Shown: piece after piece, positions 1 through 9,414 of the stretch
Layout: each line of letters begins with the position of its first letter
How positions within the stretch are numbered: position 1 is the stretch's first letter
Assembly: GCA_028278625.1 (NCBI GenBank)
Contig: JANQDY010000006.1
Coordinates: 1-64,000 of the forward strand
Direction: 5' to 3'
Source of the DNA: Thermodesulfobacteriota bacterium
Lineage (GTDB): Bacteria; Desulfobacterota; DSM-4660; Desulfatiglandales; Desulfatiglandaceae
DNA: 64,000 bases
Translations under genes and position numbers: made by a program
Notes under the pieces: generated by a model
Databases searched by the model: none
Told to the model about the DNA's origin: nothing
Seen by the model: the letters and a program-made list of their open reading frames with translations, nothing else

Positions 1-111
1 CCCAGGCAACATGCTGAAAAGTTTATGAAAAATCAAAATTGGCGGCTTTTTTGAAAAATTTCCAATTTTTTTTGATCCTTATATCGGAATTCCAGTTAAG
101 CTTCCCTTTCC

Positions 112-141
112 TTGACAGGCTTACTGCATCTACTCTATGAT
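112..141 (+). promoter_or_regulatory. Predicted sigma-70 promoter of the racemase gene
   Basis: A perfect TTGACA at 112-117 is followed after 18 bases by TATGAT at 136-141, which matches the -10 consensus at five of six bases. Transcription would start near 148 and give a leader of about 40 bases before the ATG at 187. Confidence 0.6.
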
Positions 142-186
142 TCGCTCTGTTTTAACCATCCACCAAACCCAATTCGAGGAAAAGCC

Positions 187-1329
187 ATGAGACCTTTAGA
201 GGAGATCAAAGTAATTGAAATGGCGGGACTGGCCCCTGTTCCCTACTGCGGCATGATTTTGAGTGATTTCGGGGCGGATGTGATGATTGTCGACCGGTTA
301 ACCAAAGGGTCTCCGGAGATCCCCAACATCATGAAAAAGAACCCCTTTGATCGCGGGAAACGGTCCATGCGGGTCAACCTGAAATCGAAAGACGGGATTG
401 CGATCATGACTCGAATGATCGAAAAAGCCGATGTTCTCGTGGAGCCCTATCGTCCCGGGGTCATGGAGTCTCTTGGATTATGCCCTGAAACGGCGTTGAA
501 ACACAATCCCAAATTGGTCTATGCCCGGCTCACCGGATGGGGGCAGAAAGGGAGTTTTGCCTCCATGGCGGGCCATGACATCAACTATATCGCTTTGTCC
601 GGTGCCCTTTCCCTTTTCAGAAGAAAGGGAGAGCGTCCCCTTCCGCCTGCCAACCTGCTTGGGGATTTTGCGGGCGGGGGCATGCTCTGCGCCATGGGAA
701 TCCTGCTGGCCCTCTTTGAGCGCACCCGTTCCGGTAAAGGACAGGTGGTGGATGCCGCCATGCTGGATGGGGCCGCAAATCTCTCCGTCATGTTCCACGG
801 CATGCTGGCCCATCATCTCATGACCCTCGACATCGGTACCAACGCCCTGGATAGCGGCGCGCCTTTTTACCAGACCTATGAAACCGCCGACGGGCAGTAC
901 ATGTCCGTTGGGGCCATTGAACAGCGCTTTTATGGGCAACTGCAGGAGGGCCTCGGCGTGGATCCGGGAACCCTGCCCCATCAGTTTGACATGGCAAAGT
1001 GGCCCGAGATGATCGAGCGATTCAAGGCGGTTTTCAAGACAAAAACCAGGGATCAGTGGACCGCCATTTTTGAAGGAAAGGATGCATGTGTGGCACCAAT
1101 CCTGAATCTGGATGAAGTGAAGACACATCCCCACAATCTGGAACGGGAATTGATCGTCGAACTGGATGGCGTTCCTCAGCCGGCCCCCGCCCCAAGGCTC
1201 TCCCGAACCCCCGGAGAAGCGACGGAAGCCAAAGGCCCCAGGGGCGCCAACACCAGGGATATCCTTCTGGAGATGGGTTACTCAGATTCGGAAACTCAGA
1301 ACTTCTTTGAATCTGATGTGGTTGAATAG
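187..1329 (+). CDS. CaiB/BaiF family CoA transferase, alpha-methylacyl-CoA racemase type
   Basis: Family III CoA-transferase fold protein of 380 residues, likely a cytoplasmic enzyme that epimerises 2-methyl-branched acyl-CoA esters. What is seen: the GHDINY motif (His130), the LGDF motif (Asp160) and the GAIE motif (Glu245) are all present. These correspond to the His/Asp/Glu catalytic set known for alpha-methylacyl-CoA racemase, and they argue against a formyl-CoA or carnitine CoA transferase. I chose the ATG at 187 because GAGGA lies six bases upstream; a longer reading begins with a TTG inside the -35 box. The gene is monocistronic, with its own promoter and a terminator shared with convergent dnaK. 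The substrate is not known; branched fatty acid or hydrocarbon-derived acyl-CoA is an inference. Confidence 0.88.
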   Translation: MRPLEEIKVIEMAGLAPVPYCGMILSDFGADVMIVDRLTKGSPEIPNIMKKNPFDRGKRSMRVNLKSKDGIAIMTRMIEKADVLVEPYRPGVMESLGLCPETALKHNPKLVYARLTGWGQKGSFASMAGHDINYIALSGALSLFRRKGERPLPPANLLGDFAGGGMLCAMGILLALFERTRSGKGQVVDAAMLDGAANLSVMFHGMLAHHLMTLDIGTNALDSGAPFYQTYETADGQYMSVGAIEQRFYGQLQEGLGVDPGTLPHQFDMAKWPEMIERFKAVFKTKTRDQWTAIFEGKDACVAPILNLDEVKTHPHNLERELIVELDGVPQPAPAPRLSRTPGEATEAKGPRGANTRDILLEMGYSDSETQNFFESDVVE

Positions 1330-1341
1330 GTCAAATAATAA

Positions 1342-1374
1342 GGGCGGTGACCCCAGGATCACCGCCCTTTTTCT
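1342..1374. terminator. Rho-independent terminator between racemase gene and dnaK
   Basis: A perfect 9-base-pair stem (GGGCGGTGA at 1342-1350 with TCACCGCCC at 1359-1367) encloses an 8-base loop and is followed by TTTTTCTT. The other side is also A-rich, so the hairpin may stop transcription from both convergent genes. Confidence 0.85.
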
Positions 1375-1395
1375 TGATTATTAAAATTAACTTAT

Positions 1396-3312
1396 TTACG
1401 CAACATTCTGAAATTCAGCATCAACGACATCATCGTCCTGATTGCCGGTGCCCGGTCCCTGTTGTGAACCGCAGCTACCCTGGCACCCAGAGGCCGACTG
1501 CTGACCATCCTGCTGTTGATACATATGGGCCGCCATTTTCTGGGCTGCCTGGTTCAGAGCCTCCGTCCGACCATTGATTTCATCCGTATTGTCCCCTTTG
1601 ATGGCATCTTTCAGTTGTGTTACGGCCCCTTCGATTTCCAGTCTCACATCCTGGGGCACCTGCTCACCCAGTTCCGCCAGGGACTTCTCCGTCTGATAGA
1701 TCAACGCATCAGCGCCATTTCTGGCTTCAACCAGCGCCTTCTGTTTCCGGTCCTCTTCTCCGTGCATTTCCGCGTCCCGTATCAGCCTGTCAATCTCCTC
1801 TTTGCTCAACCCCGAAGAGGCGGTAATCCGGATGGATTGCTCCTTTCCCGTTGCCTGATCCTTGGCGGAGACCTCCACGATGCCGTTGGCGTCGATATCA
1901 AAGGTCACTTCGATCTGGGGCATGCCCCGGGGCGCGGGATTTATCCCCACCAGCTCAAACCGTCCAAGGGTCTTGTTATGGCCGGCCATTTCCCGCTCTC
2001 CTTGCAGCACATGGACGGAAACAGCCGGTTGATTGTCTTCAGCCGTTGAGAATACCTGGCTCTTCTTGGTGGGGATGGTGGTGTTCTTTTCAATCAGCCG
2101 TGTCATCACCCCGCCCAGGGTTTCAATTCCCAGAGACAGCGGGGTCACGTCCAAGAGGAGAACATCATTCACTTCACCTTTTAGTACGCCCCCCTGAATG
2201 GCAGCGCCCAAGGCCACCACCTCGTCGGGATTCACTCCCTTGCTGGGCTCTTTTCCGAAAACCTTTTTGGCACGTTCCTGCACCGCCGGCATACGGGTCA
2301 TACCCCCTACGAGGATCACTTCATCGATATCACCAGCACTCAGTCCCGCATCCGTAAGAGCGGTCCGGCAGGGTCCCTCAAGGCGGTCCAGCAGTTCGCC
2401 CACCAGCGCCTCCAGTTTGGCCCGCGTAAGCTTTATGTCCAGGTGTTTGGGGCCGCTGCCATCTGCGGTAATGAACGGCAGGTTTACATTGGTCTCAAGG
2501 GAGCCGGAAAGCTCCATTTTGGCCTTTTCAGCCCCTTCCTTGAGCCGCTGTAACGCCATCTTGTCGCTTCGAAGATCGATTCCCTGGTCTTTTTTGAACT
2601 CATCGGCCAGATAATCCACCAGTCGAAGATCAAAATCCTCTCCACCCAGATGGGTATCTCCGTTGGTTGCTTTGACTTCAAAAACACCGTCCCCCAGCTC
2701 CAGGATGGAGACATCAAATGTTCCGCCCCCCAGATCAAAGACGGCCACTTTTTCATCCCCCTTTTTGTCAAGGCCATAGGCCAGAGAGGCTGCCGTAGGC
2801 TCATTGATAATCCGGAGCACGTTCAATCCGGCAACCTTGCCGGCATCCTTTGTGGCCTGGCGCTGGCTGTCGTTGAAGTAGGCAGGCACCGTGATAACGG
2901 CATCCGTTACCTTCTCCCCGAGATACTCTTCCGCGGATTTCTTGAGGTTCGTCAAAACAAAAGATGAAATTTCAGCAGGGCTGTAACTCTTCCCTCGAAT
3001 ACCGATGCGAACATCACCATTCTTGGCCTTCTCGATTTTATAGGGAAGAATCTTGATGTCGTCCTGTACTTCCTTTGATTCAAATTTCCTTCCGATGAGC
3101 CGTTTTACGCCGAACACGGTGTTCTCCGGGTTTGTAATGGCCTGCCGTTTGGCGGTCTGTCCCACCAGCCGCTCACCCTTTTCCGTCATTGCCACGATGG
3201 ATGGCGTGGTTCTGCCACCTTCCGCATTGTTGAGTACAACCGGGTCCCCCCCTTCCATGATGGATACACATGAATTGGTGGTCCCAAGATCAATTCCGAT
3301 AACTTTGCTCAT
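1396..3312 (-). CDS. dnaK: Molecular chaperone DnaK (Hsp70)
   Basis: Cytoplasmic Hsp70 of 638 residues, the usual bacterial length. The N-terminal ATPase domain begins with the [10 protein letters not shown] signature and carries the [10 protein letters not shown] and VGGMTRMP motifs; the substrate-binding domain follows with the usual [14 protein letters not shown] segment, and the helical lid ends in an acidic tail. The tail linker is rich in Gly and Gln and contains two Cys residues, which is slightly unusual. The start ATG has a strong GGAGGAAG ribosome site. No grpE or dnaJ is adjacent, so this copy stands alone; whether another dnaK exists in the genome cannot be seen. A sigma-70-like promoter lies upstream, and no CIRCE operator was found. 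Confidence 0.98.
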   Translation of the reverse strand: MSKVIGIDLGTTNSCVSIMEGGDPVVLNNAEGGRTTPSIVAMTEKGERLVGQTAKRQAITNPENTVFGVKRLIGRKFESKEVQDDIKILPYKIEKAKNGDVRIGIRGKSYSPAEISSFVLTNLKKSAEEYLGEKVTDAVITVPAYFNDSQRQATKDAGKVAGLNVLRIINEPTAASLAYGLDKKGDEKVAVFDLGGGTFDVSILELGDGVFEVKATNGDTHLGGEDFDLRLVDYLADEFKKDQGIDLRSDKMALQRLKEGAEKAKMELSGSLETNVNLPFITADGSGPKHLDIKLTRAKLEALVGELLDRLEGPCRTALTDAGLSAGDIDEVILVGGMTRMPAVQERAKKVFGKEPSKGVNPDEVVALGAAIQGGVLKGEVNDVLLLDVTPLSLGIETLGGVMTRLIEKNTTIPTKKSQVFSTAEDNQPAVSVHVLQGEREMAGHNKTLGRFELVGINPAPRGMPQIEVTFDIDANGIVEVSAKDQATGKEQSIRITASSGLSKEEIDRLIRDAEMHGEEDRKQKALVEARNGADALIYQTEKSLAELGEQVPQDVRLEIEGAVTQLKDAIKGDNTDEINGRTEALNQAAQKMAAHMYQQQDGQQSASGCQGSCGSQQGPGTGNQDDDVVDAEFQNVA

Positions 3313-3389
3313 TCCCGCTTCCTCCCTCTTATATTATTTTTGCCCAGACAGTGAAACTGCCGTGCAATCAGAAAATCGCTTTGGGTCAT

Positions 3390-3417
3390 AACATAAGAAG
3401 CCATTCCTATTTGTCAA
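3390..3417 (-). promoter_or_regulatory. Predicted sigma-70 promoter of dnaK
   Basis: Read on the minus strand, a perfect TTGACA (3412-3417) is followed by a 16-base spacer and TATGTT (3390-3395). The predicted leader is about 70 bases. I saw no sigma-32-type or CIRCE sequence here. Confidence 0.6.
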
Positions 3418-3485
3418 TGGACAATTTGGTTATATTACTTATTTAATTTTTTGAGACAGAGTAATACCCACCGGAGTGGAGGAGA

Positions 3486-4499
3486 TCAACCGATATTCAA
3501 GTCCGGATAGAGCTTTTTCGCGCATTCCGGGCAGATGCTGTGGCTGAATTGGGCCTCTGATCGTTCCTGAATGTATTCTTCGATCTGTTGCCAGTACCCC
3601 TCGTCATCCCGGATCTTTTTGCAGTTGGCGCAGATGGGCAGAAACCCTTGAAGGGTTTTGATCTCGGAGAGCGCCTGCTGGAGTTCTGAAATGAGCTTCT
3701 CCCGTTCCTTTTCCAGCTTTTTCCTTCGCTCAATCTCCTGCTGGGCCCGACTCAGTTCTTTTTTGATTATCGCCACCTCTTTCAGAATGGCCAATACCGG
3801 GCGATTTTCGATTAGAACGCCATTTTTCCTACTTTGGAGGGTGAAGTAGCACCAGAGAAAGGGGCACGCAAATATGGAAACAATCAGTCGGCTCAATAGA
3901 GTTCCTTCGACGATACTGAGATACTCGGGGCCCGGGGCGAAAGCCCCGGTGGCGAAGAGGATGACGTCCAGCCACATAACACCCAGAAGCGTTATGAAGA
4001 CGCGCAGCCAGAGACCGAGTCGCAGCCGCTCCTTGCCGAGAAACTCCCAACTGATGGCCAGAAAAATGAGATCAAGAAGCGTTGTAATGACGGATGCCGC
4101 ATTGATCCTAAGACTGGGTACTGGGACATACCCAAGGGGTGAATGACCGGTGATCTTCATTTGGAAATGAAGAACTAGCGCGATCAGGGGAACGAAAACC
4201 GAGACTCCCGCAATGGTGGAAATGGCGATGCGCGCGGCCGAGGGACCGTCAAAGACGTATACCACAAAAACACTCAAGAGCAGGGACGTGTAGAAAACGG
4301 TGGAACCGACCATGAAGGTGATGCCCATTACCTCCACCCGCACACCCGCATCGGTAATCCAACTCATGACGGCGGTAATCCCGCCGATGAGGGCATAAAA
4401 ATGCGCCAGGCCGAATCGACGGCGCAGGGAGTGTGCCCATAGGACCAGGAAATAGATGGCCATGGCTTCCAGAATCAGTATGAGGGCAGGATGGTTCAA
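3486..4499 (-). CDS. Multi-spanning membrane protein with coiled coil and C-terminal cysteine-pair domain
   Basis: Protein of 337 residues whose function I do not recognise with certainty. Residues 1 to about 225 hold six or seven hydrophobic segments. They are followed by a charged coiled coil (about 230-280) and a C-terminal module with a CANCKKIRDDEGYW motif and a later CPEC, four cysteines that could bind a metal. This C-terminal module is commonly found at the ends of PAS or receiver-type signalling proteins in Desulfobacterota, so an integral membrane sensor is a reasonable inference, but no kinase or cyclase domain follows. The start is a TTG with AGGAGA ten bases upstream. The gene is separated from dnaK and from the unknown gene at 4567 by short spacers. 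Confidence 0.7.
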   Translation of the reverse strand: MNHPALILILEAMAIYFLVLWAHSLRRRFGLAHFYALIGGITAVMSWITDAGVRVEVMGITFMVGSTVFYTSLLLSVFVVYVFDGPSAARIAISTIAGVSVFVPLIALVLHFQMKITGHSPLGYVPVPSLRINAASVITTLLDLIFLAISWEFLGKERLRLGLWLRVFITLLGVMWLDVILFATGAFAPGPEYLSIVEGTLLSRLIVSIFACPFLWCYFTLQSRKNGVLIENRPVLAILKEVAIIKKELSRAQQEIERRKKLEKEREKLISELQQALSEIKTLQGFLPICANCKKIRDDEGYWQQIEEYIQERSEAQFSHSICPECAKKLYPDLNIG

Positions 4500-4566
4500 G
4501 TGCTGTTATCTCCTGAGAGGATTTCTGAGGGTGAAAGGTCGGATCATTGCCAATTGGTTCATCTTT

Positions 4567-6648
4567 CTATAGGCCGCATTCCCGCACGATGATTCTGGCA
4601 CGATTCCTCAGATTGAGGGCAAAGGGATCACTATCTGCCAACGCCTTCTCCAAATGCTCCAGCACGTCATAGAAAAGATCCCACCCTTCTTTTTCCAGTC
4701 GGTATTCCGAAATGAGCGGATTCGGCTCCCGGTTCAGTGCGCCGATGACGGCTGCCAGGCGGCCCGCGGCCTGCCTCAGCAATTGAAGTCCTTCGGCATC
4801 CTGTTTCGCATCGTCCTGTGAAAACATCAAAGCGAGGCGGAAGGCCAACCGCAAATAAACCACGGTAAAGGGTAGTCTTGAAATGAAACACCCGGTGAAT
4901 GGATCCAGGACCTTTTTTGTTTCTCCGTCGGGCCAGGGCAATGCCCGTGCGTAAAAGGAAAAGAAAAGCACTCGGACCAGATCTCCCACATATTTTCCCA
5001 CCTTGGCCCCTTCAATGGCTTCTCCGGCGAATCCGTGTTTGTCATGGCGCATAATCAGTCCCGGCCGATGCAGATAACGAAGGTTTGCTCCCTGGTTTTG
5101 AAAAAGCGTTCCCATGAGATAGGCCTGATCTTCTGCCCTGCCAATGAAGCTGGGCGTGAAAGGACGGTACTTCCTGATAGCTTCAATCAGGGCCGCCGTG
5201 GTTCCCCCGGTCACATGGATGCGTTGAATGCAGCGGTTGACCCCGTCCAGAGATTCACTGTCGTAGCGGGTCATCATTTCGGCACGGGTTGAGATGCCCA
5301 TGGTGAAAGGGCTGTAAAACAGGAGGGCCTCGCCTCGGGCCGCAGGATCGGCAAGGGGCACGTCGGGAGTAAAAAGGCTTTTTTCAACATCTTGTGCATT
5401 CACCAGCGCACCGGCCATCATCCCCAGATCCAAGGGATTGCCCGCGGCATCTTCACCCGTTGCCCCCCAAAGGGGCGTCTTGAAGTGTTCAAGGGCCGTA
5501 TGGGCCGTCTCTTTGAGGAGAGCCCTTTGATCAAACACCTGATCCAGATCCAGCTTGAAGGAGCCTTTCACCTCCGGATCAATGAGCACCTTCCAGAAGG
5601 CGCTCATGGCTTTGAGGAAACTGTAATGGCGGCCGTAATCCCCGTCAACCCCGAAGACCCGATCAAGGGAGGACGCATCTGAAACGCCCATGTATTTTTT
5701 AATGGCCGGCAGCAGAATCTCTTCCTTGATTCGATCCGTATCGTCCTCGGAAAAGAGGAAAATGGAAAGATCGTTGAAGGGCTCGGAGCTTTCATAGACA
5801 GCCCTCAGATACTCTTTTACAATCCCGTGGAGCCCTTCGTGGGTGACGGATACGGACAACAGGCAGATGAGGCGATCTCTGGCATCGGCAATCCCTTTCT
5901 CCTTTTCAAATGCCATGGCCCTGTCTAGGCCCCTCAACCCATATACGGCTTCATTGTTGTCATTTAAGACGCCGATCTGGATGGGGTGATCGTACCAGTA
6001 CCGCTGTTCTTCAGCCCCTACCCTCTTCAGTTCCCGGACAATCCGGTCTTCGTACGGCAGCTGCTCCACCGAATCGGGATCCGCGGGTGTTGTTACCAGC
6101 AGATTTGAAAGAAAAAGGATTTCGCGAGCAGGATTGCTGATGGGGAAAGGGTTCGGTTTGGTGATTCGAACATGCCGCTCCGCACGCAACGACAGAATTT
6201 CACCTTCGGGATCCATCAGGGAATCCGCGCCTTCGGGGAAGAATATCCGCCACACCCGCTCAATGGCATCACGCCCCAGGGGCGGTTGCCGGTTCGCCAA
6301 AAAAGTCACCGCTTCTTCAAGATGCATTCTGAAGGTTATGTCACGGCCCCAGAGGTTTTCGATTTCATCTTCAATGAGCGCCGCTCCCTCCATCATGAAT
6401 CGAGCAACGCTTCCCCATCTTTCGTTTGCCTGCAAGGCGGAGAGATAATCTCTCGCTGAGTCGTACAACCCGTGGCCATTGCCACAGAGCAGGATCAGAA
6501 AGGCGGCGGTGATATTCTTGGCCACATCCTTATCATCTTGCAGGTCCTTTCTGAATAGATCCCCCGCATCAAAACCGGCCAGAGGGGACCCCTTTAAAGA
6601 GCCGCAAACCATTGCACCCATAAGGGTTGAAAAGCGCTTTTTCATCAT
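4567..6648 (-). CDS. Large protein of unknown function, possible glycosyltransferase-like motif
   Basis: Soluble protein of about 693 residues, not recognised. The C-terminal third contains a segment with GRAEDQAYL, then LRYLHRPGLIMRHDK, which resembles the acidic and downstream His region of some GT-A glycosyltransferases; this is only a similarity by eye. There is no signal peptide. The reading frame can be extended to an ATG at 6753, but that would overlap the lipoprotein gene at 6687-6842 and has no ribosome site, so I chose one of the paired ATGs at 6648 and 6645. The gene is the last of a long same-strand run that begins with an amidohydrolase at 14289 and includes the aldehyde and alcohol oxidoreductases, so a link to that pathway is possible but unproven. 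Confidence 0.6.
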   Translation of the reverse strand: MMKKRFSTLMGAMVCGSLKGSPLAGFDAGDLFRKDLQDDKDVAKNITAAFLILLCGNGHGLYDSARDYLSALQANERWGSVARFMMEGAALIEDEIENLWGRDITFRMHLEEAVTFLANRQPPLGRDAIERVWRIFFPEGADSLMDPEGEILSLRAERHVRITKPNPFPISNPAREILFLSNLLVTTPADPDSVEQLPYEDRIVRELKRVGAEEQRYWYDHPIQIGVLNDNNEAVYGLRGLDRAMAFEKEKGIADARDRLICLLSVSVTHEGLHGIVKEYLRAVYESSEPFNDLSIFLFSEDDTDRIKEEILLPAIKKYMGVSDASSLDRVFGVDGDYGRHYSFLKAMSAFWKVLIDPEVKGSFKLDLDQVFDQRALLKETAHTALEHFKTPLWGATGEDAAGNPLDLGMMAGALVNAQDVEKSLFTPDVPLADPAARGEALLFYSPFTMGISTRAEMMTRYDSESLDGVNRCIQRIHVTGGTTAALIEAIRKYRPFTPSFIGRAEDQAYLMGTLFQNQGANLRYLHRPGLIMRHDKHGFAGEAIEGAKVGKYVGDLVRVLFFSFYARALPWPDGETKKVLDPFTGCFISRLPFTVVYLRLAFRLALMFSQDDAKQDAEGLQLLRQAAGRLAAVIGALNREPNPLISEYRLEKEGWDLFYDVLEHLEKALADSDPFALNLRNRARIIVRECGL

Positions 6649-6686
6649 CCGTTCATAGAGGGTAAAACCGTTAACAGCCGCAGCCC

Positions 6687-6842
6687 TTAAGCACCGTAGT
6701 CGAGCCTTTCTTCCTGCCAGTTGGGCGGCCCGCCCTGTTCTTTCATACGCCATTTGGACTTGTCAATGCACGCTGAAAGAGCCGTTATCCCCAGCATCAC
6801 CAGTAACAGTATGGCTATCAACCTCGAAATCCTGCGCTTCAT
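6687..6842 (-). CDS. Small lipoprotein, 51 residues
   Basis: Very short lipoprotein. After a basic MKRR start come about 18 hydrophobic residues and an LSAC lipobox, then a polar tail of 27 residues ending in LDYGA. A GGAGGT ribosome site four bases before the ATG at 6842 decides the start. It lies 67 bases downstream of the iron alcohol dehydrogenase gene and ends just before the large unknown gene. The mature peptide would be about 28 residues anchored to a membrane; its role is unknown. Confidence 0.6.
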   Translation of the reverse strand: MKRRISRLIAILLLVMLGITALSACIDKSKWRMKEQGGPPNWQEERLDYGA

Positions 6843-6909
6843 CCCCACCTCCGCATCTGTTCTCTCCTCTTGCTCTCTCTGATCGGTCCCTTCCAATGGG
6901 AAGGGCCGG

Positions 6910-8157
6910 CTATCCTTTTCGAATGAAATCGCGATTTAACGGTGTTCCCTCCCATGCGTGTATCAGGACCATCATGGCGTCATCCGCATCCAGTTCTTCG
7001 GGGTTATAGAAAATGGATGCATCCCCCATGGCTTTCATGGCGATTTCTTTCAGCATGTCCCGGGAAACAAGGTTATTCCCCCGAGCATCCGTGACCTCCT
7101 TGAAAGATCGCGGGTGCTTTCCTCCGGTTAAATGAAAAAGGCGTTCATTCCACTGGCGAATGAGGGAAATCACCTTTTCCGCACGCCGGTGTTTGGGGGT
7201 CCGGGCATACACCTGCTCGCCCCCCAAGGGGAGCAGCAATTCAGCGGTAAACCGCTCGTTTTTGTGAAGATTGTACTCCAGGCCGTAGGGCAGCAGTATG
7301 GCCATGCACGTGCCGTGGGCAACGCCGCATACCGCCCCGACCGAATGTCCCAGGGTATGGACCATTCCCACCATGGCATTTGAAAAGGCAACACCCGCCA
7401 GGTTCGCCGCCACCGCCAGAGAGAGCCGGCCCCTTTCGTCATGGGGCTGATCCATCACTTTAAAGAGATTGTCGCGCATCAATTCCATGGCGCTCCTGGC
7501 ATATGCATCACTCAGGGGATTTTTGGCCAGACAGGTGTACGCCTCAACGGCGTGTGACAGCGCATCCATGGCGGTCGCACTTGTGATGGCGGGAGGCAGA
7601 CTCATGGTCATGCGGGGATCCAGCAGGGCCACATCCGGAAGAAGGAAATAGCTGGTAAAGAGCATTTTCCTTTCCTTTTCATGATCCGCGATGACCGCCA
7701 CCAGGGTCACCTCCGAACCGGTTCCGGATGTGGTGGGTATGGCAATCAACGGTTTAAGCGGCCTTTTGAGAGCACCCGCACCGGTAAATGCCATCAGATC
7801 CGTTGCGTTTTCCGAGACCACGATGTTGACACCTTTGGCGGTATCCAGAACCGAACCGCCGCCTACGGCGATGATTGCATCACATCCCATTTCACGATAT
7901 GAGGCGGCAATGCGGTTGACCACCTTCAAATCGGAGTCCGGCGGCACATCGGCTTCAATTGCGCCGATTCTGACCCGATCCTTCATGGCGGATTCCACAA
8001 CGCCGATAAGACCCGCTTCAAGCACCCCTTTATCCGTAATAATCAGGGGGAGTCGTGCGCCAAGATCGTTCAGTATCTCGGGAAGCTGCTCCAGACAGCG
8101 ATGCCCTGAAACGGTCTTTACCCTGCAACAGAATTCGAAATAGGCCGGTATGTCCAT
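6910..8157 (-). CDS. Iron-containing alcohol dehydrogenase
   Basis: Group III, metal-dependent alcohol dehydrogenase of 415 residues, predicted to interconvert an alcohol and an aldehyde with NAD(P)H in the cytoplasm. The nucleotide-binding GGGSVLD motif is at residues 99-105 and PTTSGTGSE at 141-149. The four metal ligands of the family are in place: Asp198 and His202 in the MDALSHAVE motif, His271 in HTLGHS and His281 in AHG. It lies directly after a paralogue that has lost some of these residues, and downstream of an aldehyde:ferredoxin oxidoreductase gene, so the pair could pass an aldehyde between alcohol and acid forms. The spacers in this run are short (34-38 bases), which indicates one operon. 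The substrate is unknown. Confidence 0.92.
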   Translation of the reverse strand: MDIPAYFEFCCRVKTVSGHRCLEQLPEILNDLGARLPLIITDKGVLEAGLIGVVESAMKDRVRIGAIEADVPPDSDLKVVNRIAASYREMGCDAIIAVGGGSVLDTAKGVNIVVSENATDLMAFTGAGALKRPLKPLIAIPTTSGTGSEVTLVAVIADHEKERKMLFTSYFLLPDVALLDPRMTMSLPPAITSATAMDALSHAVEAYTCLAKNPLSDAYARSAMELMRDNLFKVMDQPHDERGRLSLAVAANLAGVAFSNAMVGMVHTLGHSVGAVCGVAHGTCMAILLPYGLEYNLHKNERFTAELLLPLGGEQVYARTPKHRRAEKVISLIRQWNERLFHLTGGKHPRSFKEVTDARGNNLVSRDMLKEIAMKAMGDASIFYNPEELDADDAMMVLIHAWEGTPLNRDFIRKG

Positions 8158-8195
8158 TCTTCTCAGATCCTTTTCATCACATATGGCATCTTTTG

Positions 8196-9380
8196 CTAAT
8201 TCGGATCAACGGGATCCCCTTTGAGGGCCCGCTCGAGAATCATCAAAAGCGCTTTTTCGCCCACGTCCTTAAGCGCATCACCAACCAAGGAACCAACCAT
8301 TGGTTTCAAATGGTCACTTTTGACTCCCAGGTCTTCAAGGGTCATGGGAAGTTGGTTTTTGGACAATCCATAAAGTCCGAAGTGAAGCTCCTGAATCATG
8401 GTCAGCGCCTTTCCGACTCTGAGCTCACCGGCGGTTATGGCGTAGGTTTCAGGACCCGCCATGGGAAGGAGAAGTGAATCCACGAAGTATTCGCTCCGGG
8501 TCGACAGGTGATCGAGCACGTAGGGCAGCAGGATTCCCATGCAGATTCCATGGGGGCAGGCGGCCTTTTGAGCAACGGTCCGGGACAAACGATGGGTCAC
8601 TCCCGGCGCCACGTTAGAAAAGACGCATCCGGCCATGGTGTCCGCCGCGGCAACGGCGGACCGGGCAAATTTCCACCCCCGTTCGCCGTTGAGCGTTGGG
8701 ATCAGGTACTGCATGATTGTTTGAATGGCGGTGCGCGCGTATGCATCAACGAACCGGTTTTTCTGGACGCCTACAAACCCTTCCACCGCATGGGTAAATG
8801 CTACCATGGCCCCTGATATGGCTTCAAGGGGCGCTTCCGGCTCAAATACATCCGGATCCACCACCACGAGATCCGGCATCAGCATCAGGGAGGAAAAGCC
8901 CAGGTTTTCCACAAACGCCTTTGATGTTGTCTCATATCCGTCACCCCATTTGGCGGGGATGGCGACGCAGGGCCCCAGATGTCCCATAATACGGTCCCCG
9001 GTTACGGAAAACGGCACAAGGTCCCTTGTGTTCTCCGTGACCGCGATATTGAGCGCTTTTGCGGTGTGCATGACGGATCCGCTTCCCAGGGCCAAAATGG
9101 CATCAAAACCGCCTTCTTTGAAGAGTTTCGCCAGTTCCAGAACCGCATCCAGGTGCGTGTGTTCATCAAGCCCGTCATAGACACCCAGCGGCAAACCCGA
9201 ATCCTTCAAACCGTCAACGACCTTGCGAACCGCTTTTTTCTTTCCAAGTCGCTTCGTGGTGATCAGAAGAGGGCTTTGTGCGCCCATGGCGGCCAGTTCA
9301 AAGGGAAGATGGGCCAGGGCCTTGGTACCAACGTTTATCTTCACCGGGTTTTGGAATACTTCAGTGTCAGGTTCTACCAT
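8196..9380 (-). CDS. Degenerate iron-type alcohol dehydrogenase paralogue
   Basis: Protein of 394 residues that aligns along its whole length with the alcohol dehydrogenase encoded next to it, but with key residues changed. The first metal ligand Asp is Val193 (MVAFTHAVE instead of MDALSHAVE), and the third ligand His is Arg267 (HRLSRT instead of HTLGHS); His197 and His277 remain. The cofactor region is also altered: GSGSVMH in place of GGGSVLD, and PAKWGDGYE in place of PTTSGTGSE. The frame is open, with an AAGGAG ribosome site eight bases upstream, so it is not an obvious pseudogene. It may be a regulatory or structural partner of the intact paralogue, or an enzyme with different chemistry. 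These residue changes are read directly; the functional consequence is inferred. Confidence 0.85.
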   Translation of the reverse strand: MVEPDTEVFQNPVKINVGTKALAHLPFELAAMGAQSPLLITTKRLGKKKAVRKVVDGLKDSGLPLGVYDGLDEHTHLDAVLELAKLFKEGGFDAILALGSGSVMHTAKALNIAVTENTRDLVPFSVTGDRIMGHLGPCVAIPAKWGDGYETTSKAFVENLGFSSLMLMPDLVVVDPDVFEPEAPLEAISGAMVAFTHAVEGFVGVQKNRFVDAYARTAIQTIMQYLIPTLNGERGWKFARSAVAAADTMAGCVFSNVAPGVTHRLSRTVAQKAACPHGICMGILLPYVLDHLSTRSEYFVDSLLLPMAGPETYAITAGELRVGKALTMIQELHFGLYGLSKNQLPMTLEDLGVKSDHLKPMVGSLVGDALKDVGEKALLMILERALKGDPVDPN

Positions 9381-9414
9381 TTTTCCCGCTCCTTATAACA
9401 AAAAACCTTTCCCT

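Noticed and set aside
1..60. A/T-rich possible hairpin with T run near 30-80
   Set aside because: The stem is A/T-rich and interrupted; not a convincing terminator, and its gene would lie outside the window.
478..1134. Long minus-strand ORF opposite the racemase gene
   Set aside because: It lies entirely within a gene with clear family motifs on the other strand, has no recognisable domain and no ribosome site.
4567..6753. Longer start of the large unknown gene at 6753
   Set aside because: It would overlap the small lipoprotein gene by 67 bases and has no ribosome site.
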